From: Nautilus pompilius
Lineage: Eukaryota > Mollusca > Cephalopoda > Nautilida > Nautilidae
Reading direction: 5' to 3'
NCBI GenBank assembly: GCA_018389105.1
Contig: JACATO010000121.1
Span: forward strand, 1,580,001-1,644,000
Length of the DNA: 64,000 nucleotides
Numbering within the stretch: the stretch's first letter is position 1; every line of letters begins with the position of its first letter. This document shows positions 49,988 through 59,334 of this stretch, in pieces. Below the pieces are notes generated by a model. That model saw only the letters and a program-made list of their open reading frames with translations. It was not told where the DNA came from and searched no databases. The position numbers and the translations under genes were made by a program.

Positions 49988-50694
49988 CTCTCTCTCTCTC
50001 TCTCCATCTCCATCTCTCTCTCTATCTCTCTCCATCTCCATCTCTCTCTCTTTCTCTCTCTCTCTCTCCATCTCCATCTCTCTCTCTCTCCATCTCCATC
50101 TCTCTCTCTCTATATATATATATATATTGACGTCATCTCTCTCTTTCTCTCTCTCTCTCCATCTCTCTCTCTCTATATATATATATATATTGACGTCATC
50201 TCTCTCTTTCTCTCTCTCTCCATCTCTCTCTCTCTCTATATATATATATATTGACGTCATCTCTCTCTTCTCTCTCTCTCTCCATCTCTCTCTCTCTCTA
50301 TATATATATATATTGACGTCATCTCTCTCTTTCTCTCTCTCTCTATATATATATATTGACGTCATCTCTCTCTCTCTATATATATATATATGCTGAAGTC
50401 ATCTCTCTCTCCATCTCCATCTCTCTCTCTCTCTCCATCTCCATCTCTCTCTTTCTCTCTCTCTCTCTATATATATATTGACGTCATCTCTCTCTCTCTA
50501 TATATATATATATGCTGAAGTCATCTCTCTCTCTCCATCTCATCTCTCTCTCTCTCTCCATCTCCATCTCTCTCTTTCTCTCTCTCTCTCATATATATAT
50601 TGACGTCATCTCTCTCTCTATATATATATATGCTGAAGTCATCTCTCTCTCCATCTCTCTCTCTCTCTCTCTATTTGACGTCGTCTCTCTCGTT
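49862..50694. repeat. CT/TGACGTCA array 4 with TA tracts
   Basis: About 830 bp in which (TA)5-8 tracts, TTGACGTCAT or CTGAAGTCAT, and CT/CCATCT runs follow one another about twelve times, with a unit of roughly 60-90 bp. About eight units hold TTGACGTCAT and four hold CTGAAGTCAT. It makes a 180-codon Ser/Leu/Ile frame on the plus strand and a 147-codon Arg/Glu frame on the minus strand, both artefacts. Confidence 0.92.
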
Positions 50695-50699
50695 TTTAG

Positions 50700-51118
50700 C
50701 TGATTTTTTGCACCGATAAACTCAGCTAATATTTATATTTTTTACCTGGAGAATTCCTCAAAAGCGTAAGTCGTAAACGAGCGATGCTCTACCGCCGTCC
50801 AGGTGATTGCTGGCAGAGGGTTGTCTGTACGTACACCAGCTGCGACCGACGGGGAGACGGAGGGGGCGACATATCAGGCGAGTAAACAGACGTAACAACC
50901 TCTTCAAATAAACCCATACGATATGGTGCGGTGTCATTTAAAAGAGAGAGAGGGAGAGAGATAGAGGTACTGTACTCTTTACTCCCATGAAAGGCGTTCG
51001 GCCATAATGTACGGCGAAATGGCCGTTAGAGAAGACGAGGTTTCGATATACGCGCCTTGAAATGGATGCGACACGGTTGGCTAGGTTCGCCGTGCTTCAG
51101 GCGACGCACACGCACACA
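50700..51118. other. Intergenic sequence
   Basis: CpG-containing unique-looking sequence with a short GA run at about 50,943-50,970. Nothing else recognised. Confidence 0.45.
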
Positions 51119-51120
51119 CC

Positions 51121-51198
51121 CTTGAATAGACGCACTCCGAGCGCTGCTCTGTCACGTGTGAACGACAGTGCTTCGGCTTCAACTTCCTCTGAAAACTG
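51121..51198 (+). repeat. Composite dispersed repeat, right-hand copy
   Basis: GAATAGACGCACTCCGAGCG and following bases match 46,336-46,410 at about 85-90 percent, including CTCTGTCACGTGTGAACGA and CTTCAACTTCCTCT. The left 200 bp of the family are absent here. Confidence 0.8.
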
Positions 51199-51649
51199 CA
51201 TCTCTCTCCCCTCCCTAGTCGGCCGCTCTATTGTCACAGTACGTAAGGATCTGTTGATCCTCGCCCTTTATGACCCGTACTTTTAATACCTCAGCCCCAC
51301 ATTTCCCCGTCTGGGCCAAACCAACCATGGCCAATAGAGGCCACAGAACTGACGACGAGAACATGCCCGTGTACCGAAGCGCCATAGAGCCGCACCAATC
51401 CAAAAATGACATCGTTTGGTACACACACGTGTACTCGCACGGTAAATCAACAAAACAAAATAGGTTTCCTGTCGTAAAATTAATTGTCATAGTCCACTGG
51501 TGCCTCTACCAAACGCATGTTACACGCGCAGCATGAACCGGAGGCTGCATCGCAAAACCACGATGTGCCCTGAATAGTGTAAAGATGCGGTCCTGAAAGT
51601 GACTTCCCGAAGCCGGGATCGACGGCGGAAGAACGGGAGAGGCCAGTAG
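51199..51649. other. Intergenic sequence, no gene supported
   Basis: Frames of 88 codons (plus) and 91 codons (minus) overlap over 51,215-51,536. Neither shows a recognised domain and neither is called. Confidence 0.4.
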
Positions 51650-52110
51650 ACGAGCTTCAAGCTGCCATTACGCAAAAGGTCGGTTGTGCGACAGTTGAAT
51701 TGTCAGTGAGGTTAATGGAGAGGCACCACTAGAGATCCCCCCCCCCAAGACGAGATCCGTATGCCATCACAGCGGTGCGATCGTCTCCGATATCGACTGT
51801 TTCGGGCCTCCTGCGTTCCAGTAGGAATCGTCAGTGCTGTGACGATCAGACGACGCTTACGTGCTGCCGGGGGCTATAGCGAGACACCCACATATCCGAC
51901 CAACACCGACTGAGCACAATCAGCTGCGACTCCAAAGAACCGACAATTAGATACATAAGCCCAGGCCAACTTTTGGTAAAGCGTAATTGACGCCAGTGGA
52001 AGGCCGAGGGCGTGACATTGACGGTGCGCGGTAACGAGTGTAATCTACATGCTGACAGCTGAGGGGGCGTGGAGAAAGCGAACTGATATAAGGTTGCATT
52101 AATTTTCATC
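51650..52110 (+). pseudogene. Possible Tc1-like transposase remnant
   Basis: Around 51,840-51,880 the plus strand reads VSAVTIRRRLRAAG, which resembles the second helix-turn-helix of Tc1-type transposases. About 36 codons on, a shifted frame reads RQWKAEGVTLTVRGNE, resembling the RQW..V.F.DESRF region that holds the first catalytic Asp. The Asp-Glu pair is not intact, and several stops and frameshifts intervene. No terminal repeats were found. The call rests on short motif similarity only. Confidence 0.4.
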
Positions 52111-54269
52111 ACAGGGCGTGTTCCGTGTGTTTAGGGGTTGTGCGAGGGTTGGCGCTGCTGTCTGTTTCTCTGCACGTCACGAAGAACTGCACACGACGTC
52201 GCCCCTGTCCTCTGATCTTGCACCGAGCGAAGTCTGCGAGACCTGAATGAACATCGATTACACTGTCATACGCCGGCAAAGATCGCGGATCGAGCCCGAG
52301 GCTGCAGGTCTGTCAGGGGCGACAGGGACACTATAGATCTCCATCCAGAGTCTTATGAAGTCAGGAAGGCGACGTGTACTGCGGTTCTGCTGCTGGCCTT
52401 TGTGCAGCACCCAGTGTATCGTCCGGACAACGCAGATGACATTCTTCTTTATGTTATGCATCCGCTGCCAGATGGCTCATAGTTATTGTAATTTTAATTT
52501 CTCTGGCTGCATTATAAACCAACTTCTGTAAAAAAAAGAAAAAAAAAAGTCTTACAAACGAAAATGTGCAGGAATTCTAATTTTAACCCGTTCTTTCATA
52601 AGATGTTTGTGATTTACATTTACAATAGAGTTTCTTAATTTGGTACAAAGTTCCTGGCCAGTTGTCCCCTGAGATGCGGTAGTCAGTCAGCCGGCTCGTG
52701 GTGTTCAGCCAGGCTAATCGTCGGCTGATTTATCGTTCAGGCGCAAACCGATTTTCCCTCTCGGAAAGACCAAAGCACGGACGCCAAATATTAAAGAGAC
52801 AGCCGGGGGGGGGGGGTGTCTTTCAGTGACGTCACGAGCCGCCACGTTCTTTGGTGGCCCCCTCCCCAACTGATGCGTCTAAGGTGGGCAGCAGGCCCCG
52901 GCTGTGTTCGGCGAGTTGCCCGGTCTTGTCTTCAGGTCGGTCGTAGTCAGAGCGCCAGGTGGCGCTGTTTACCCCGACCAGCCGGAGTCCGGTAGATCAC
53001 ACCGCGGCCTAACGAGAACACGAAAACTTTGCCTTCGAACCCGATAAGCGCCCCGAATGGCCATGGAATCGATGGTGCGTGTGTGTGTGTGGCTTCTATT
53101 GAAGTGGGTAATGCGAAAGGCGGAGAAAGACCGACCGCTGGTGGCTTCCTTGCCGCTCTCGCCTTCGCGCGTTTCATGGAGGAGCGGGGGTGGGGCCGCC
53201 TGGCGGATGTCACGTGTTCTTCTAACCACGCGTGATTCCGAGAGGTTTATACGAAGAGATCGTCGTCCCCAATCACTTACGATGGAGGTGCTTAAGCAAG
53301 CCGTAATAATATATCCCTGCTTAGCTTCCACTGCCCTTTATAGTTGATGTCGTGTAAAGACGGTCGATTTGTTCTTCATGTGAACCATTAAAGGGCGCGC
53401 GGGTGGGGATAGAGACGTGTGTCGTCTGCCTCTTCAAAATGACCAGTGAAAGTACATCCCCCCGCTGTTTGTTTTCTCACTGCCCAGTTTTATTTTTCGA
53501 CTTCTCGTCCACAATACAGAAGAAATCTGAACGTCATCCTTTGTGTGGCCGGGGTCCATCGTTGTCCGCATCACCCCGGCAAGCGCGAGCCGAAGAGAGA
53601 GGGGCGTCTTCCGGTCTTGTTTTATTTTAATTCTGTGTATGAAGTTACGATTCACGCGGTAGAGTGGGTATTCGTGTTCATCCCATCTTAAAACCATTTC
53701 TTTCTGTCATCAGCAGCAGCAGCTTGGCTCAGAAATCTCACAATGAGCCTAATTCCGTGTGTTTTTTTTTTACCGCGGAGTACTGATCTCGAGAACGTTC
53801 CAGGCCGTGCTCCGGTTACTACTCCGCTGCACTTCCATCACCTCGCCACTAACCTCCCTCCCGGAAACCTGTCTACGACCTTGCAATTAGTCCTCCCTCC
53901 ATCAACCCGCTCTCTCTTCTCCAGAATGTTTTGTGTTTCTCCGACAGCATCAATCCCCTTAGTACCACGTAAGACAAATCTATTACAACCGATTTAGTAA
54001 GCTTCTCTTTCTCTTAAACTGTGTCACTGGTGGCTAGAGACAGACTACTGAAGTAGTTCCTGTTGGCTACTCGCCAAACGTGAGTGTCGTGCAATTCCGG
54101 CGGAAAGATCGCAGAACCTGTTCTCTATTTACCGAATCCGCATAATTAAGCAAGTGTTTTTGGCAGCGGAATGGATGAACTAAACAGGATTTAATGAAAC
54201 GAAAACTGCTTGATATCCGACATGACATTAAACTCTAGAGAGTCGGAAAAGTGTGAGATGAGTTAGTTT

Positions 54270-54287
54270 ACGTCACCGGTGACGTCA
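54270..54287. promoter_or_regulatory. 16-bp perfect palindrome overlapping a CRE-like TGACGTCA
   Basis: ACGTCACCGGTGACGT (54,270-54,285) equals its own reverse complement. It overlaps a full TGACGTCA (54,280-54,287). The sequence identity to a CRE/ATF site is direct. Any regulatory role is inference, as no gene start is near. Confidence 0.35.
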
Positions 54288-56403
54288 CCGGGTCGCGCCC
54301 TAGTGAAGTTTAAATGTCTGCAGTCGAATCCTTGCGGAGTGCTCGAGTTTTCATACAGCAGCACTGGTTTATCTGACTTGTCGGTGCGGTGCCAGTACAA
54401 AAAAAGAGACAGTTGGTAAACCATTTACATACCAATCAAAGACGAAACGTTCAAATTTTCTCGGTATTATAAAAGAAAAGAAAAGTTCCAAACTTTAGAA
54501 TCCATTTTCTAAGGTGTCTCTGAAGTCCAGAGATTTTCAAACTAAGAGAAAGCAGCGACGGGTGAACTCGAGTGACTTAAAATCTCTCTCTCTCTCTGTA
54601 GAAACAGAACTCACCACCAAAATAGCCTGTTGGCAAGAGAATCTTCAAACACTATCACACACAGTTCTGACAGCACGACACGAAGCCAAGCTAAATTCCA
54701 TTTTAATGTCTGTTAAATTTCACATATTTCAACATAAAAATTCGTTTGCATGCTTTTTAAAAAAAAAATAAATATAATAGTTGTACAATTTCTTTGTTAT
54801 TTTGCAAAAATCAAATTTTATTTTTATTAGTCAGCATTTCATCTCCTCCCATTCGTCTTGTACCGCATTAACTAGAGAAAGATTTGTTTGTACGCGTGGC
54901 CTTCTCGTGATTTTGGTTCCTTATTGACTGCTAAATATTCAGGTCAAAGTTAATCCAGGTTTGGATAAATGGTTACCGCTTAAATAGATTTTATGATTAG
55001 GCAATTTATGGAGGATACTTTTTTTTTACTTTTGTAGATCATATAGTATTCTAGATTTGGAAAACCCTGAAGCAAGTTCAGAATAAACAAATAGTGACGT
55101 TTGGCTGAAGAGAAGACTGGCTCGCCATTTTCTGTTTTTACGACCAATGATATAACGAGATCAAGTGTGAAAACCTGGTGGGAAGACATAAGTAAAACGT
55201 GTAATTTTCTCAAGAGAACTTTCGTCATGAAGCACGTACTCAGGCACACAACGAGTTGCAGCCATTCACCGCCGCCGTCGTTACAAGCACTTGTCCAGCG
55301 TTACATTATATTCGGAAGGATATTTCCGACAGCTAGACCCGGTTATTTATCTCCGCTTCCCTGACACATCAACCCCCACTATCTTTCTTTCTATGAATAT
55401 CTTCTCAATTAGTGGGTTTCACTCCAGTTCGCTTCCTGGACGAGTCTGTAAATCCGATTTCGCCAGAAATTCGAGTAGCGTTGCGATAAGACTTTCATGG
55501 ATCTCTCTTGTGTGGCCAAATTAACTCTGGCCATTTAAAGAACGTCCGCCATTACAGAAAGGGTTGTGACGTCATTTCACGTGACGATACAAAGTGATGG
55601 CTAAATAAATGTAATAATAATAATAATAGAACATGTGAGTTTGTTTTTATTTATTTTTTGCATATACTCTGATCGAATTTTATTAATACTGTGAACAAAA
55701 ATGTGGAAAAATTTTTATCTTAACTTTAGATAAAGCAAAATCTTAAGTGTATTTTTTTGGTTTTTTTTTCGCACTATTTTTTTTATGTAGATAAAAATGT
55801 AGGAAAATACTTAATTACAACCTACTCTACCAGCTATTGTCAAAAATACAATAACAGGTTGGTTACACGTTTGTTTGTCTTTTAAAAGTCTGATGATTCA
55901 TCTATTTGCTTATTTATTTGCCTGTGCGATCTCAAGTGTGACATTAAGGTGTCTAGGAATAGTGTGTAGTCTGTGGAGAGAATGGAAAATTGGAGAAATG
56001 AGTTACTATATCTGAAACACGTGGTACCGGTTTATGTTAAATATTTCATTTCGTGTAAATAAACTTGGTGAAATTACTTACCAAGTAGATTTTCGAGATG
56101 TACTGTCCGCCAAAGCTGTCTTTTGGACCATGGTCGAAGGGAGATAACTAGAACTTTAATTTGCTTAAAAATCCAGGATATTAACATCCCCCCGAGTTTT
56201 ATTCGCGACTAAACTTTATTTATTTAAAATGTTTGAAAAATTATTTTAAAAAACAAATAATATATATTTAAATTTTGAAAATGCTTATCTTGCATCTTTA
56301 GAAAAAAACTGCTTTTTAAAAAAAAAAAACAAAAATTCTAATTTCCGAATGTGATTTTAATTCTATTAATAACAATTTTACGGAAAGGAGAGAGAGGTCG
56401 ATG

Positions 56404-56404
<1 letters not shown>

Positions 56405-56448
<44 letters not shown>
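56405..56448. repeat. (ATT)n microsatellite
   Basis: About 14 perfect ATT units. Confidence 0.95.
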
Positions 56449-57204
56449 GTTGCATAATCTCTTCCTTATATAATTAACAACGTTTTATTAAAGAAATATA
56501 ACTTTTCAATTTGCCTAAATAAATAAGAAAACGTTTATGCCCTACTTAAGTTTGCTGTTATTAAAATAGTCATGTTGAACCACAGTTTTCCTTTAACAAA
56601 GAAGTTATCTAGGAAGCTCTTTCTCTAGAAGATTAGCAGGTTATTACAGTAATTCTAAAAGCTTTCACGGAACTTAATTTCCTCCCAGGCATTCACCAGT
56701 TTTACGCTAATTTAAATTATATGACAATAAAAACTGCAGTAATGATTAGATCAATACACAGCCTTTATGATGATTTTTAGCCACATGTTTGCACATGTAT
56801 GATTGAAGTATGCCATACGAGAATTTGAGAATCAATATTGCCATGGCAGAACTACTACAAACAGAAATTCATTAGTGTCATTTTTTAAAGTAAATTTTTT
56901 ACAGTGCGAGGAACGCTCTATCTTAAGTCTTATATTGATGATTAAAGAACCCAGATTAGTGTACTTATTTAGTGATTCTCTCAATTTGGCTTTAAAAGGC
57001 CTGTTGGCATGTTTATAATGTCCTATACAATTTCCATCAATCAATTTAATGAAAAATAGTATTACTAGCTAATAAACCAAAATTCCAAGACAGCAGTGTC
57101 CTGATTCCAATAGAGTTCCACCCACCATCTCCAATACATACTTGCGCATACTATAGTTCAGATAGACAGTATATGTTACAGATAGGCTGTGACTGTTATC
57201 ATCA

Positions 57205-57244
<40 letters not shown>
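57205..57244. repeat. (ATT)n microsatellite
   Basis: About 13 units, preceded by ATC units. Confidence 0.95.
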
Positions 57245-57245
<1 letters not shown>

Positions 57246-57546
57246 CATATTGCTGCTGTTGTTTCAGATAGAAATGCCTAGTACATATACAGAAAATATG
57301 CAGGTATGTCAAAATAACTGGTATCGGTTTTGGCTAGTTTGATAACAAGTAAACCTTCCGGGTACATCTACAGTATAGCGTTGGAAATGACAGAGCAATT
57401 CTTCCATCCTGTGCTTCTTGCACTTCTCTCCTAGTAAATATTTCTGCCTGTGCATCTTCTGGAATTATATAATCATGCGCCTTAATCATTTATGAAAAAA
57501 AAAAAACCCTCCTGATTTTTAATATTCTATAATGTCTAGCTTTTTG

Positions 57547-57571
57547 AATAATAATAATAATAATAATAATA

Positions 57572-57614
<43 letters not shown>
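57547..57614. repeat. (AAT)n microsatellite
   Basis: About 22 units with one AATATAAT phase slip, the same interruption seen at 45.9 kb. It ends about 260 bp before the B55 start codon, so it lies in or next to the promoter region. Confidence 0.95.
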
Positions 57615-57689
57615 TTACTTTTTTCTACTGCTGAGGTTAATGTTTTCATTCAAATAAAACACAGGCAACCAATGTTTACCCAGAATCCC

Positions 57690-57875
57690 ACACGCGATGA
57701 CATCACGCCGTTGATCTCTCGGCCATAGTGCGCCATTTTGAAATGTATTCGATGGTGAGGAAATGTTTGTTCCATAACCATCTTGCATTCCTGATATTTT
57801 GTTTGAAACTTTAGTCGAGTGGTTACTTTCCTTCATCATCGCACGGCTGGACCATACGTTAATTTTTCAAGTATA
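57690..57875 (+). promoter_or_regulatory. Probable promoter and 5' UTR of the B55 gene
   Basis: This stretch, just upstream of the start codon, is more GC-rich than the AT-rich DNA to its left. It holds TGACATCAC (a CRE-like variant, about 57,698-57,706) and CGCCATTTTG at 57,731-57,740, a YY1-type motif on the minus strand. No TATA box stands out. The transcription start is not defined by sequence. YY1 motifs near the first ATG are common in TATA-less animal promoters. Confidence 0.5.
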
Positions 57876-57882
57876 ATGGCGG
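57876..57882 (+). CDS. PPP2R2A: B55 coding exon 1 (7 coding bases)
   Basis: ATG GCG G followed by the donor GTAAGG at 57,883. Joined to exon 2 it gives Met-Ala-Gly-Asn-Gly-Gly-Glu-Ile-Gln, the expected B55 N-terminus. That is why this ATG was chosen. The start lies in a YY1-like ATGGCGG. The upstream UTR end is not known. Confidence 0.88.
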
Positions 57883-58486
57883 GTAAGGCGGTTGTTGACC
57901 TCTTTTCTAAACCGGTACACCATCGCTCATGTGCCAGATGAGAGAGAGAGAGAGGTGGCTGGCTGGCCGGGCCGGGCTGGGCTGGGCTGGCTGGCATGAT
58001 ACCGAAGTAAGGTTGGCGGTGGGTGCCGAAGGTTATTGAAAGCTCATTGTTTTGCTTTTCTTTTTCTCTTTCTCTCTCTCTTCCTCCAGGCAATGGCGGG
58101 GAGATCCAGTGGTGTTTTTCTCAGGTCAAAGGCACCATAGAGGAAGATATTACCGAAGGTAGGTGCGTCGGTGTGTGTGTGTGTGTGTAGTCCCCCTATC
58201 TCATTCTTCAGCAGCCGCCGCCGCATCCTCCAATTGGAATAGGAAAGCCGAGGAGGATCGATGGGCACTGTCATCGATTTGAACGCGCGGTGGCGTAGAT
58301 TACTCCGTCGATTGATTCGTGTCTTGACTCTTAGGTTGGGGCGCTGTTGTCCTGCATGCTGAACTGTCCCGTTCGTTCCTAAGTTCGGAGAAGGAAGGAA
58401 GGAAGGAGGGAGAGGGGAGGGGAGGAGGAGGATATCTTAAAAGCTGGGGAGGGTGGTGGCTACTTCCTCGGTCGGAGTGTAGCGTG

Positions 58487-58528
<42 letters not shown>

Positions 58529-59283
58529 CGCTACCGTAGCCAAGAATATCGATTTATTCGGTTTGTTGATGATACTAATCCACTCTCCTAAAAAGTAGTC
58601 ATCGATGACAATCTGGAGGTAGAATGCCAGCTTGCATTACGGGATTATGTTGTGCTCTGCGCTGTTTCCCCCCCTCCTGCTGCTGCTGTAAACACGTCGC
58701 TAGCCGACTGCCATGGCTGGCTGGCCACCTACTGCTGTCAGCCCTCGTAGCCTGGCGAGAGAGGGTAGTTCCTGTGTGTCGTTAAACCATCCGATCTAGG
58801 TTTTTAAATGCTGCGAACCTAGCTCTGGGTTATTGACCAGAAATAATGAGAACTCCCACCATCTCTCTCTAGTCCCCACCGACATACCTAGTAGTAGTAA
58901 ACTAAAAATTCCACCCTCTTTTCGAAAAACACTTTATTTTTTTGTTATTTTTTTCCACTGTGAAGGAACCTTTTAAAATTGAAAACACCAAACAAGTCCG
59001 TTAGGGATGCAGCAGCAGCAGCAGCCTGGCTGTGTAAATCCAGATGATACCATCCACGGTTGCTTGTCCGATTGTGAGGTGATGCTAGTTAGCCTTACAA
59101 TCAGTACTATTGTTGTCACCTTTATTAGACTGCTTTTCTCAGGTGACTACTAGCTACATTTCTCATTACAACACTACCTGGTTAAATAGGTTAATGAATT
59201 TAAGTCATTTCAGTTTGCTAGAAAAAGCAAAAAATAATTCTTATAGTCATTTCATTTTAATAAAATGCCTCAAATATTGTTAA

Positions 59284-59334
<51 letters not shown>

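Larger units (their letters stand above)
52111..57690. other. Intergenic sequence upstream of the B55 gene
   Basis: The part 52,650-53,650 is relatively GC-rich with a G11 run at about 52,806-52,816 and a TGACGTCA at 52,827-52,834. 53,750-54,800 carries short unsupported frames and a CT run (54,583-54,597). From 55,600 on it is AT-rich with several ATT/AAT microsatellites. The 87-codon frame at 55,101-55,364 is unrecognised. No exon of another gene was found. Confidence 0.4.

Noticed and set aside
49854-50396. A 180-codon plus frame and a 147-codon minus frame over the same bases
   Set aside because: Both are made only by CT, TA and TGACGTCA repeats. Their composition (Ser/Leu/Ile against Arg/Glu) follows from the repeat.
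51215-51536. Overlapping 88- and 91-codon frames on opposite strands
   Set aside because: Neither has a recognised motif, and a repeat fragment (51,121-51,198) lies directly upstream.
57615-57839. A possible divergent gene on the minus strand next to the B55 start
   Set aside because: The 74-codon frame has no resemblance to known proteins and lies across the likely promoter and a microsatellite.
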